64,000 nt of DNA from an uncultured Eubacteriales bacterium (lineage in GTDB: Bacteria; Bacillota; Clostridia; Lachnospirales; Lachnospiraceae), in the NCBI GenBank assembly GCA_900314885.1, contig OMWY01000008.1, positions 1 through 64,000 on the forward strand. Reading direction: 5' to 3'. The position numbers and the translations under genes are program-made. The notes under the pieces are model-generated. The model searched no databases, was not told the origin of the DNA, and saw only the letters and a list, made by a program, of their open reading frames with translations. The first letter of the stretch is position 1, and the number at the start of each line of letters is the position of its first letter. Below, piece by piece: positions 53,397 through 60,906 of this stretch.

Positions 53397-54269
53397 TTAC
53401 ATATTCTGTGAAAACACATCCGCTACCTCAGTTATGGTTATATAAGCCTTAGGATCTATGCGCTGAACTATACGCTTTAGCTTTGTTATCTGGAAACGGT
53501 TTACCACAAAATAAATGATCTTTTTCTTCGAGTTGGAATATCCGCCGCGGGCGTCCATAATGGTCGATCCCGAGCCAAACTCCACCATAAGAGCCTCAGA
53601 AATGGCCTTATCCTTTGTCGTAATTATCATCGCGCTCTTTTCACGGTCGATACCCTCAACTATAAAATCAACAACCTTCAATGCCACAAAATAAGTGATG
53701 ATTGAATAAAGCGGTAAAATGAAGCTGCCGAACTTAATGCCTGCGATTACATACAGTATAACATTGTATATCATTACAAATGTTCCGACCGATATCCCGA
53801 TGCGCTTCGCAAATATTACCGCAAGCACCTCTATCCCGTCTATCGCGCCCCCATAGCGAATCACAAGCCCGCTTCCAAGACCCGATATAGCTCCACCGAA
53901 TATTGCGCATAGGAGCAGGTCCTGCCCGGCAAGAGGTGATGTAAATGTCACATCTATAGGAAATACATATGTAATAAGATATGACATTACGGAATATATC
54001 GTAACAGCGTAAACGGAATACACCGTAAAAATCAGTCCCTGCTTCTTATAACCATATATAAACAGCGGTATATTTAAGACGATGAGGTAAAGCGACAGGG
54101 TAAGTCCTCTGGGTGAAATCTGTGCAAGTAGCATGGAAGTCCCTGATATTCCACTGTCGTAGAGGTTAACCGGGTAGAGGAAAATGGTAATACCAAAAGC
54201 ATTCACAATTCCCGCTACAGTGAGCATTAAGATGTGGCTTGGCTGAATGTCCTTAAACGTTTCCTTCAT
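53397..54269 (-). CDS. YitT family membrane protein (DUF161/DUF2179)
   Basis: A 290-aa protein with five to six membrane helices and a C-terminal cytosolic DUF2179 domain (about 210-288; EKSAMIITTKDKAISEALMVEFGSGSTIMDARGGYSNSKKKII). GGAISGLGSGLVIRYGGAIDGIEVLAV is the YitT signature. Function is unknown; some relatives are linked to metal or amino-acid transport. The start is the ATG at 54269, as GGAGGG lies 6-7 nt upstream; a GTG two codons earlier abuts that site. It is divergent from tRNA-Gly. Confidence 0.85.
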   Translation of the reverse strand: MKETFKDIQPSHILMLTVAGIVNAFGITIFLYPVNLYDSGISGTSMLLAQISPRGLTLSLYLIVLNIPLFIYGYKKQGLIFTVYSVYAVTIYSVMSYLITYVFPIDVTFTSPLAGQDLLLCAIFGGAISGLGSGLVIRYGGAIDGIEVLAVIFAKRIGISVGTFVMIYNVILYVIAGIKFGSFILPLYSIITYFVALKVVDFIVEGIDREKSAMIITTKDKAISEALMVEFGSGSTIMDARGGYSNSKKKIIYFVVNRFQITKLKRIVQRIDPKAYITITEVADVFSQNM

Positions 54270-54367
54270 TGGCACCCTCCTTCATATCTAATTAATAACA
54301 GTATAAAGGATTGTCATCTCAAAGGCAAGGCTATTGAGGAAATTTTCACAACTTTTTAAAAAAGTCC

Positions 54368-54396
54368 TTTACAAATCGGCCTCATGTGTGTATAAT
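54368..54396 (+). promoter_or_regulatory. tRNA-Gly promoter
   Basis: TTTACA (54368-54373), 17-nt spacer, TATAAT (54391-54396). It lies 20 nt upstream of the mature tRNA. Confidence 0.8.
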
Positions 54397-54416
54397 AGTA
54401 ATGTTACGTGATTCAC

Positions 54417-54487
54417 GCAGATGTAGTTCATTGGTAGAATGCGACCTTCCCAAGGTTGAGAGGCGGGTTCGATTCCCGTCATCTGCT
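54417..54487 (+). tRNA. tRNA-Gly (anticodon CCC)
   Basis: 71 nt. Acceptor stem GCAGATG / CATCTGC, discriminator T as expected for glycine, D arm with TTGGTAGAA. The anticodon stem CGACC/GGTTG holds loop TTCCCAA, giving anticodon CCC (reads GGG). The T arm is GCGGGTTCGATTCCCGT. CCA is not encoded. It has its own promoter and terminator, so it is a single-tRNA transcript. Confidence 0.95.
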
Positions 54488-54493
54488 CAATTA

Positions 54494-54522
54494 GGCCGGG
54501 AGAAGTTTTCTCCCGGCCTTTA
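54494..54522 (+). terminator. tRNA-Gly terminator
   Basis: Perfect 11-bp arms GGCCGGGAGAA / TTCTCCCGGCC with a GTT loop, then TTTATT. The AlaX gene begins 35 nt later and so needs read-through or its own promoter. Confidence 0.85.
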
Positions 54523-54556
54523 TTGTATGAAGAATACAACAAAGGAGAGACAAAAT

Positions 54557-55741
54557 ATGGCAACTATAAAGCTATACGACGAAAGCGCGTATAATACTGA
54601 GTTTTCCGCTGAAATAGTATCTGCCGGTGAAGTTGATAAAGAAGAGAGACTTCCGGTCATCTTTGATAAGACACTTTTCTTCCCTGAAGAGGGTGGCCAG
54701 ACCTGCGATAGGGGAACTGTATCTATTAATGGCAGAGAATTCACAGTCGATCATGTAAGCATAGACAAGGCAAATACCATCACTCACTTCATACATATCG
54801 AAAACGAAAGCGATATCGCGCTCTTCAAAAGCGGGACAAAGGTATCAGGAAAGATCAACTTCAATCACCGCTTCTCAAATATGCAGCAGCATACAGGCGA
54901 ACACATCTTCTCAGGCCTTGTCTGCGGTGAGAAGGGATATAATAATGTCGGTTTTCATCTGTCTGACGACATCGTGACCATGGACTACAGCGGGCCTCTC
55001 ACAGATGATGAAATAGCCTATTTTGAAAAGAAGGCAAATGAGGTCATTTACAGGAATATAGAAGTGAAATGTGAATACCCGTCAGCGGAAGAATTAAAGA
55101 ATATTAATTACAGAAGCAAGATTGAAATAGAAGGATCCGTAAGAATTGTCACTATTCCGGGCGTAGACGTCTGCGCCTGCTGCGCTCCACACGTTCGCCG
55201 CACGGGTGAAATCGGTATGCTTAAGGTCATGGACCATATAAATTATAAGGGCGGCACAAGGCTCTCTATTCTCTGCGGATACAGGGCTTTGGCGGCTTTT
55301 AACAGCTACGCCGCAAGCCTCAAATCGATATCAAATACCCTTTCCGAATCAAAGGAGAACCTGGCTGAGTCTGTCACTAAGTTAAAGAAGGAAAAGGGTG
55401 ACGCAGATTACAAATTAAGGAAAAAGAGTGGGGAAATACTTGCCCTGAAAGCTGCTAATATTCCGGCTGATGCTGAAAATGTCACATTATTTACCGATGA
55501 ATGCGATGTAAATGAGGTGAGGAAGCTAATAAACGAACTCACTGAAAAACACAAGGGATTCGTCAGTGTGTATACAGGGACTGACGAATCCGGATATTCA
55601 TATATAATTGGAAGCAGAAATCTTGACTGCACGGAAATGGCAAAGGTGCTGAAGGAAAAGTATGGTGCTAAAGGTGGAGGGAAGAGGGAGATGATTCAAG
55701 GGCACGTCGCCGCTCCTATGAAAGAGCTGTACTCCCTTTAA
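54557..55741 (+). CDS. Alanyl-tRNA editing protein (AlaX-L type)
   Basis: A 394-aa trans-editing enzyme that hydrolyses Ser (or Gly) wrongly attached to tRNA-Ala. The zinc-binding residues are visible: H112 and H116 in QQHTGEHIFSG, and C208/H212 in CACCAPHV. The FFPEEGGQTCDRG loop is typical. The C-terminal half (about 240-394) has a coiled coil and a DHHA1-like domain ending in KYGAKGGGKREMIQGH, which marks the long (AlaX-L) form. The start at 54557 has AAAGGAGAG upstream; a longer frame runs through the tRNA and is not real. Its end overlaps the convergent EAL gene by 26 nt. Confidence 0.92.
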   Translation: MATIKLYDESAYNTEFSAEIVSAGEVDKEERLPVIFDKTLFFPEEGGQTCDRGTVSINGREFTVDHVSIDKANTITHFIHIENESDIALFKSGTKVSGKINFNHRFSNMQQHTGEHIFSGLVCGEKGYNNVGFHLSDDIVTMDYSGPLTDDEIAYFEKKANEVIYRNIEVKCEYPSAEELKNINYRSKIEIEGSVRIVTIPGVDVCACCAPHVRRTGEIGMLKVMDHINYKGGTRLSILCGYRALAAFNSYAASLKSISNTLSESKENLAESVTKLKKEKGDADYKLRKKSGEILALKAANIPADAENVTLFTDECDVNEVRKLINELTEKHKGFVSVYTGTDESGYSYIIGSRNLDCTEMAKVLKEKYGAKGGGKREMIQGHVAAPMKELYSL

Positions 55742-58265
55742 CCTGCTTCTTATCCTGCTCGAGTCGCTCACTTGCGAGATGGCGGATGTGTTCAACTTCC
55801 TCCATCTCCGAGTAGAGGGCGTAGCCGACGGAGATATAAACTGTGCACTTATTTCCATCTATATCATGGATGCCAAGCACCTTCTCCCTGATTTTCTCTA
55901 TCAGGCTCTTTATCTCAGAACTATTACCAAACTGTTTTATGATAGTAAAATGGTCCCCATCGAGCCTTCCGATTACTCCGGTAACTCCGACAACCTCTCT
56001 GAGGCCATTCGCTACTTCCTTAAGAAGCTCAGAACACCAGTCAGGACCGTAGCTTCTAAGGAGCCCCGTATAATCCCTTATATCGAGATATATGAGGGCA
56101 AAATCGCCTTCATTCCTCTCATAGGTATCGGCGAACTTATAGAGGGCGCCAACCGACCCATATGCGTTAAAGAGTCCGGTCACCTCATCTATCTGTTCAT
56201 TTTTATGCATATCGCTGTACTTATTTATGATATTTTCGACATCACGGAAATATCCCATCAGTCCGATAAGCTTGCCATCGGAATAAATCGGGAACTTTGT
56301 CGCAGAGATTTTCTTTAATTCGCCGTCAATTATGCACTCTCCCGGCACTCCGATAAAGCTTGCGCCTTCTGTAAGCACAGCTTCCTCATCACTCTTAAAG
56401 GGAGCAGGCTTAACATGCCAGCCGACCTCCTCATCATTTTTTCCGATAACAGCAGAATCATCCTCGAATCCGTACGCGTCAAGAAAGGCATTGCTGACAC
56501 CGACGAACTTCCTGTCTGTATCCTTCCAGAAGAGGTTGATATCAGAGCGCTTTATGAGATTCTTCCAAAGGACTTCAGGAGTAAACGCAGGTTCCTCATC
56601 ATTGGAAGAATTTCCATAATTTTCAAGCTTGCCAAATGCCATTTCATTTTTAAAAGCATCACGCATAAGACTGAGAACGAGATTCCCTTCTCTTTCACGT
56701 AGCTGCTTCAGTATGCAGAAGGTCCACGTATAATCCCTGTCACTGTTCGCTTTTATTCTGAAATACCCTGATATTACATGCTTCGGCTCATCAAGAAGCC
56801 TTTCCTTCATATCATCAAAATTAAAGAAGGCCTTATATCTTGCTTTATCATCCGGATAAATGTTGTGTTCAATAAAGTAATTATTCGCATCGCGAAGATT
56901 CATTCCCGAATCTTCTAAGAGAGCCTTCCCATTAAACAGAGTCTTAACCTTATTCTCGACAAGATTCAGGATATCAACTCTATAGAAGAGATCATAAATC
57001 ATCGGAATATAATCACTTCTCATCTGCTGCCGCACAACGGTTTTATCAAAGGAGAGGTTCCTCAGTGTGACAAGAAATGACGTATAACCTACACGCCTTG
57101 AAAGCGCCATGAACTTAACCTGGCAGAGGCAGTTGTTAACCGTGAAATCCATAGTTTCAGTCTGCTTCGAATCCTTGGCTGCTGTCACAAGTTGGAGCAT
57201 TTTTCCCCGGTACTGGTTCTCGAAAGGACTGTTTAACGACTTCTCCACAAACCCTGTACTCGGAATGCCAACACTCATCAGCTCATTCATGAAAGCCGTG
57301 TTGGTATTCAAAAATCTGAACTTGCCCTCACCGTACTCGCATATTGCGCTCGGAACCTGATTTTCCATGCTGAGACTATCATTGACGGTATCCTCGTAAG
57401 CCTTAAATGGGTCGCTTGAAAGCATGTTAACCCGGCCTGTCTCAACAAAGTACTGACGTCTTGCCGCATTTTCAATCGTGATCTTCTTCTGCATGAGGAC
57501 GTTCAAAAGGTCATAGAGAGGCACGGGCTTGCTGTAAAAGTATCCTTGAGCCTTCTCACAGCCTATCTCACGAAGGAAATCAAGCTGCTCCTCTGTCTCA
57601 ACGCCCTCCGCAAGGGTCTGAATTCCGAGGCGCTTTGCCATTTCAACCACGGAAAGAACTATATTCCTTGCCCGCACTGAAAACGATGAGAGGAACTTCA
57701 TATCTATCTTAATCTCATCGAAATTGTAATCCTTAAGTGAATTAAGTGACGAGTAGTCGCTTCCAAAATCATCCATCCAGACCTCATACCCATCGCTGTG
57801 AAAATGGTCTATCTGGGCGGCAAGGAACTCCCTTTCCCGACCGAGCACGGATTCTGTAATCTCAACGTTCAGGCTGTGCCGGGGAACATTATACTTATCC
57901 GCTTCATCATTTAATATACCAAAAATATCGCATTGGTCAAAATCAAGTCTGCTCACGTTAAATGAAACGGCGAACGGGGTCTTGCCATAGTCGTTCATAT
58001 GGGCATAGTCTTCGCATATCTGGTGGATCATAAATGTATCGAGTTTATAGATCTGACGGGTTTTCTCAAGTTCAGGAATAAATATGCCCGGTGAAAGAAT
58101 GCCATACTCCGGGTCAACCCATCTGGCCAGAGCCTCAGCAGAGCATAATTCACCCGTAATTGTCCTTATGACGGGCTGGTAGAAGACCCTGATATACCCG
58201 TCACTTATGGCTCTGTCTATATTGTTGGTAACGTACTCTCTTAAGTGCTTTTCCTCATCATCCAT
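55716..58265 (-). CDS. EAL-PAS-degenerate GGDEF signalling protein
   Basis: An 849-aa soluble protein. The EAL domain (about 8-255) comes first, with the catalytic motif intact (SAEALARW, E44) and DDFGSDYSSLNSLKDY, EIKID and AEGVETEEQLDFL, so cyclic di-GMP hydrolysis is likely. The middle (about 300-520) is a region I do not recognise; a PAS domain follows at about 560-680 (SDINLFWKDTDRKFVGVSNAFLDAYGFE). The C-terminal GGDEF domain has RLDGDHFTII in place of GGDEF, so it is probably not a cyclase and may bind GTP as a regulator. EAL before GGDEF is the reverse of the usual order. No membrane segments. Confidence 0.88.
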   Translation of the reverse strand: MDDEEKHLREYVTNNIDRAISDGYIRVFYQPVIRTITGELCSAEALARWVDPEYGILSPGIFIPELEKTRQIYKLDTFMIHQICEDYAHMNDYGKTPFAVSFNVSRLDFDQCDIFGILNDEADKYNVPRHSLNVEITESVLGREREFLAAQIDHFHSDGYEVWMDDFGSDYSSLNSLKDYNFDEIKIDMKFLSSFSVRARNIVLSVVEMAKRLGIQTLAEGVETEEQLDFLREIGCEKAQGYFYSKPVPLYDLLNVLMQKKITIENAARRQYFVETGRVNMLSSDPFKAYEDTVNDSLSMENQVPSAICEYGEGKFRFLNTNTAFMNELMSVGIPSTGFVEKSLNSPFENQYRGKMLQLVTAAKDSKQTETMDFTVNNCLCQVKFMALSRRVGYTSFLVTLRNLSFDKTVVRQQMRSDYIPMIYDLFYRVDILNLVENKVKTLFNGKALLEDSGMNLRDANNYFIEHNIYPDDKARYKAFFNFDDMKERLLDEPKHVISGYFRIKANSDRDYTWTFCILKQLREREGNLVLSLMRDAFKNEMAFGKLENYGNSSNDEEPAFTPEVLWKNLIKRSDINLFWKDTDRKFVGVSNAFLDAYGFEDDSAVIGKNDEEVGWHVKPAPFKSDEEAVLTEGASFIGVPGECIIDGELKKISATKFPIYSDGKLIGLMGYFRDVENIINKYSDMHKNEQIDEVTGLFNAYGSVGALYKFADTYERNEGDFALIYLDIRDYTGLLRSYGPDWCSELLKEVANGLREVVGVTGVIGRLDGDHFTIIKQFGNSSEIKSLIEKIREKVLGIHDIDGNKCTVYISVGYALYSEMEEVEHIRHLASERLEQDKKQVKGSTALS

Positions 58266-58368
58266 AGCTTAACTCCATTGAATTCTGCAGGTACTGCTTA
58301 ATTGACTAAAAAACGTTCCCTTCCTCCTTAGTATAACCAAAATATTAAAAATGTTCAAGGGTAAATAG

Positions 58369-58397
58369 TTGTTTTATCGAAAGATTTATGGTAAAAT
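58369..58397 (+). promoter_or_regulatory. Promoter of the dtxR-glycosylase/pgeF operon
   Basis: TTGTTT (58369-58374), 17-nt spacer, TAAAAT (58392-58397). Predicted start near 58404, inside the DtxR-like box. Confidence 0.6.
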
Positions 58398-58398
58398 A

Positions 58399-58417
58399 TT
58401 AGAAATACCTAACCTAA
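58399..58417 (+). promoter_or_regulatory. DtxR/IdeR-like box
   Basis: On the minus strand TTAGGTTAGGTATTTCTAA matches the classical IdeR box (TTAGGTTAGGCTAACCTAA) at 14 of 19 positions, with one half-site perfect. It covers the predicted transcription start of the operon whose first gene encodes a DtxR-type repressor, which suggests metal-dependent autoregulation. Confidence 0.5.
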
Positions 58418-58436
58418 CTTTACAGGAAGTGATATT

Positions 58437-58823
58437 ATGAATCAGAAAACACACGAGTCAGCAGAAGATTATCTTGAGACAATATTGATGCTCCACGAGG
58501 AGAACGACTATGTACGGTCCATAGATATTGTTAACAAGATGGGATATAAGAAGTCAAGCGTTTCAGTAGCCATGAAGAACCTTCGCGAAAATGGCTATAT
58601 CACCGTAAATGAGCACGGTTTTATTGACCTCACACCCGAAGGAAGAAAGATTGCGGAGATGATTTACGAGCGCCACAAGTTCTTCTCAGACTGGCTCACC
58701 GGTCTCGGTGTCGACAAGGTGATTGCGGTCGATGACGCGTGCCGTGTCGAGCACGACCTAAGTGAAGAGAGCTTTGCCGCCATCAAGAAATTTGTCAATG
58801 ACTACAATAAGGATAAGTCATGA
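58437..58823 (+). CDS. DtxR family metal-dependent transcriptional regulator
   Basis: A 128-aa regulator. Residues 5-62 are the winged HTH (SAEDYLETILMLHEENDYVRSIDIVNKMGYKKSSVSVAMKNLRENGYI). Residues 65-128 are the metal-binding dimerisation domain (IAEMIYERHKFFSDWLTGLGVDKVIAVDDACRVEHDLSEESFAAIKKF), including the E-x-x-H and C-x-x-E-H ligands. No SH3-like third domain, as in MntR. It would sense Fe2+ or Mn2+. AGGAAGTG precedes the start. The stop overlaps the next gene by 4 nt (ATGA), and a DtxR-like box lies on the promoter. Confidence 0.9.
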   Translation: MNQKTHESAEDYLETILMLHEENDYVRSIDIVNKMGYKKSSVSVAMKNLRENGYITVNEHGFIDLTPEGRKIAEMIYERHKFFSDWLTGLGVDKVIAVDDACRVEHDLSEESFAAIKKFVNDYNKDKS

Positions 58824-60193
58824 GCGATTACGAGACTATTGATCACTCATTCGGGCCCTTCTATGACAGTGATAGCAGGATACTGATTTTAGGAAGTTTT
58901 CCTTCGGTTAAGTCCCGCGAGATGAATTTCTACTATGGGCACCCACAAAATCGGTTCTGGAAAATTCTGTCATCGATATATCAGGATGCTCCGGGCGATG
59001 ATATCGATAGCAGGAAGGCCTTCCTAAGTCGGCACCATATAGCCTTATACGATGTGATAGACCGCTGTGATATCAAGGACTCGAGCGACTCATCCATAAG
59101 AAACGCCATTCCGACAGACCTTGTCTCCATACTCAATAAGGCCCCTATAGAGCGAATTTTTGTTAATGGGAAGGCAAGCGCACGATACTTTTTTAAATAC
59201 CAGGAAGAAACAACAGGGAGAACTCCTATAGTTCTCCCTTCTTCAAGTTCCGCGAATGCCGCATGGAGCGTAGAAAGGCTTACCGAGGAATGGGGCAGGC
59301 TCTTAAGTCCTCACCTGCTTTCCTTCGTGCCTTCTCCTTCAAGTAGCCGTGCCATACGTTTCTATGAGGGCAAGGATACTAACGACGGATACCTTGATTT
59401 AAGCGGTTCCCTACCACTTATCAGATTTAAGAGCCTAGACAGTATTCCATATATAAATGCCTGCTTTACCACAAAACTGGGCGGCGTAAGTAAGGGAGAG
59501 CTTGCTTCACTGAACCTCTGCTTCGGAAGAAATGATGACCCTTCAAATCTCGCTGAAAACTTCAGTCGCGTGGCTTCCGCCATGGGAACCGACCTTAACC
59601 ACGTGGCGATGTCTTCTCAGGTTCACAGTGATGAGATAAGATATGCCTCTGACCACGGCCCGGACGATATAATGCTTGGTGGTGAATGCACCGTAAAGGT
59701 GAAGGCTACGGACGGACTGTGGACTGATAAGAAAAATGTTATGCTCTCCACCACATTTGCCGACTGCGTCCCGGTACTTCTTGTAAATATCCGTGACAGA
59801 AAAATCGCAAATCTTCACTCAGGCTGGAAGGGAACCGTCGCTGAAATTTCAGCAAAGGGTGTCTCCATATTGGGATCGCCCTCTGATACAGTCGCGGTCA
59901 TCGGGCCTTCCATTTCCGGGAATAATTACGAAGTAACCGATGACGTGATAGAGCATTTTAAAAATGTATTCCCTGAGGATGAATGGGGTGATATTTTTGA
60001 AATAAAAGACAGGAGTCACTATATGCTTGACCTCTGGGCCGCCATATGGCATACACTTATCCGCGCAGGAGTAAAGCCCGCTAACATTCATTTTTCAGGC
60101 ATATGCACATACGAAAATGCCGCGATTCTCTTTTCTCACAGACGAAGTCATGGGAAACGCGGCAATATGAATGCGTTTATTTCTATGCTATAA
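58820..60193 (+). CDS. Fusion: DNA-deoxyinosine glycosylase and PgeF/YfiH (LACC1-type) domains
   Basis: A 457-aa single reading frame with two enzyme domains. Residues about 5-175 are a uracil-DNA-glycosylase-fold protein of the deoxyinosine (hypoxanthine) glycosylase group: ILILGSFPSVKSREMNFYYG, HPQNRFWKIL and LPSSSSANAAW. Residues about 205-457 are a PgeF/YfiH domain (Cu-oxidase_4, LACC1 relative): zinc ligands H269 (SSQVHSDE), C316 (TTFADCVPVL) and H333 (NLHSGWKGT), then VAVIGPSISGNNYEV. YfiH/LACC1 proteins act on purine nucleosides (adenosine deamination, phosphorolysis) and were also linked to peptidoglycan editing. Both halves deal with hypoxanthine-type bases, which suggests shared purine-damage handling. 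It is coupled to the DtxR gene by an ATGA overlap. Confidence 0.9.
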   Translation: MSDYETIDHSFGPFYDSDSRILILGSFPSVKSREMNFYYGHPQNRFWKILSSIYQDAPGDDIDSRKAFLSRHHIALYDVIDRCDIKDSSDSSIRNAIPTDLVSILNKAPIERIFVNGKASARYFFKYQEETTGRTPIVLPSSSSANAAWSVERLTEEWGRLLSPHLLSFVPSPSSSRAIRFYEGKDTNDGYLDLSGSLPLIRFKSLDSIPYINACFTTKLGGVSKGELASLNLCFGRNDDPSNLAENFSRVASAMGTDLNHVAMSSQVHSDEIRYASDHGPDDIMLGGECTVKVKATDGLWTDKKNVMLSTTFADCVPVLLVNIRDRKIANLHSGWKGTVAEISAKGVSILGSPSDTVAVIGPSISGNNYEVTDDVIEHFKNVFPEDEWGDIFEIKDRSHYMLDLWAAIWHTLIRAGVKPANIHFSGICTYENAAILFSHRRSHGKRGNMNAFISML

Positions 60194-60198
60194 TATTC

Positions 60199-60228
60199 CC
60201 CCTCACCAAACGGTGAGGGGATTTTCAT
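60199..60228. terminator. Terminator, CCCCTCACC type, copy 1
   Basis: CCCCTCACC / GGTGAGGGG arms with an AAAC loop, then ATTTTCAT on the plus strand. It serves the fusion gene and may serve the convergent lrp gene, whose stop is at 60225. Confidence 0.8.
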
Positions 60229-60671
60229 ATCGGAATATCCCTGTGCTCTACGCTGGTAGAGAAAGCTATCAGTGTCTTGGTCCGCCCGAACTTCTGCAGC
60301 TCATTTATCAGGTGATCGAGTTCCTCTGTATACTTATAGACAACCTCAATCAGCATAGAGTAATCTCCGGTTACGCAAGAGCATTCAATAACATTCGGGA
60401 TTTTCTTTATAAATGGATAGAAGTCCTTCTTGTCCTCGGGCTTGACCTCGAGGTTTACGAAGGCCTTGATATTATAACCGAAGCCGGTGTAATCTACGCT
60501 TGCATGATAGCCCTTAATGATTCCCTCCTTTTGCAGCCTGTCAATTCTCGCTGAGACGGCGGGAGAGGAAAGAAAGACCTCCTTAGCTATATCCTTCACG
60601 CTCATTCTTGCGTTATCCATAAGGAGCTTAATAATCTTCTTATCTATCTTATCCGGTTCATATTTTTCCAT
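60225..60671 (-). CDS. Lrp/AsnC family transcriptional regulator
   Basis: A 148-aa regulator. Residues about 5-60 form the HTH (DKIDKKIIKLLMDNARMSVKDIAKEVFLSSPAVSARIDRLQKEGII) and residues about 70-145 the RAM amino-acid-binding/oligomerisation domain (KAFVNLEVKPEDKKDFYPFIKKIPNVIECSCVTGDYSMLIEV). It is divergent from aspA across 235 nt, so regulation of aspartate ammonia-lyase in response to an amino acid is a reasonable inference. TAAGTGAGGTG lies upstream of the start. Confidence 0.92.
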   Translation of the reverse strand: MEKYEPDKIDKKIIKLLMDNARMSVKDIAKEVFLSSPAVSARIDRLQKEGIIKGYHASVDYTGFGYNIKAFVNLEVKPEDKKDFYPFIKKIPNVIECSCVTGDYSMLIEVVYKYTEELDHLINELQKFGRTKTLIAFSTSVEHRDIPI

Positions 60672-60775
60672 ATAAGCACCTCACTTAATAATTTAAAGTA
60701 AAACTATCGTTCTCTTAATAATATAAATCATATCTGCCTAAATTTCAATAAAAAAATGGTTTTCACAAAATATAT

Positions 60776-60803
60776 TTACATTGGCTTTCTAAAGTGGTAT
60801 TAT
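60776..60803 (+). promoter_or_regulatory. aspA promoter
   Basis: TTACAT (60776-60781), 16-nt spacer, TATTAT (60798-60803) with TGG before the -10. Predicted start near 60810, about ten nucleotides before the leader hairpin. Confidence 0.6.
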
Positions 60804-60818
60804 GCGTATTGTGCAAAG

Positions 60819-60878
60819 GGGCACAGGAACAGAAGTTAAATCTTCGGGGTTTCTGCGCCCTATTTTTATTGGAAACCC
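60819..60878 (+). promoter_or_regulatory. Attenuator-like leader of aspA
   Basis: GGGCACAGGAAC (60819-60830) pairs with GTTTCTGCGCCC (60849-60860), with one mismatch, over an inner GAAG/CTTC stem, and TATTTTTATT follows: an intrinsic terminator in the 5' leader. GGGTTTC (60847-60853), part of that stem, can instead pair with GAAACCC (60872-60878) downstream. The two structures exclude each other, as in transcription attenuators and riboswitches. I cannot assign a ligand or a known class. Confidence 0.6.
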
Positions 60879-60906
60879 ACTCAATTAGAAAAGAAGGAGC
60901 AAAGCA

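Noticed and set aside
54386..54556. N-terminal extension of the AlaX-L protein back to 54386
   Set aside because: This part of the frame runs through tRNA-Gly and its terminator. The ATG at 54557 has a proper ribosome binding site and the typical N terminus.
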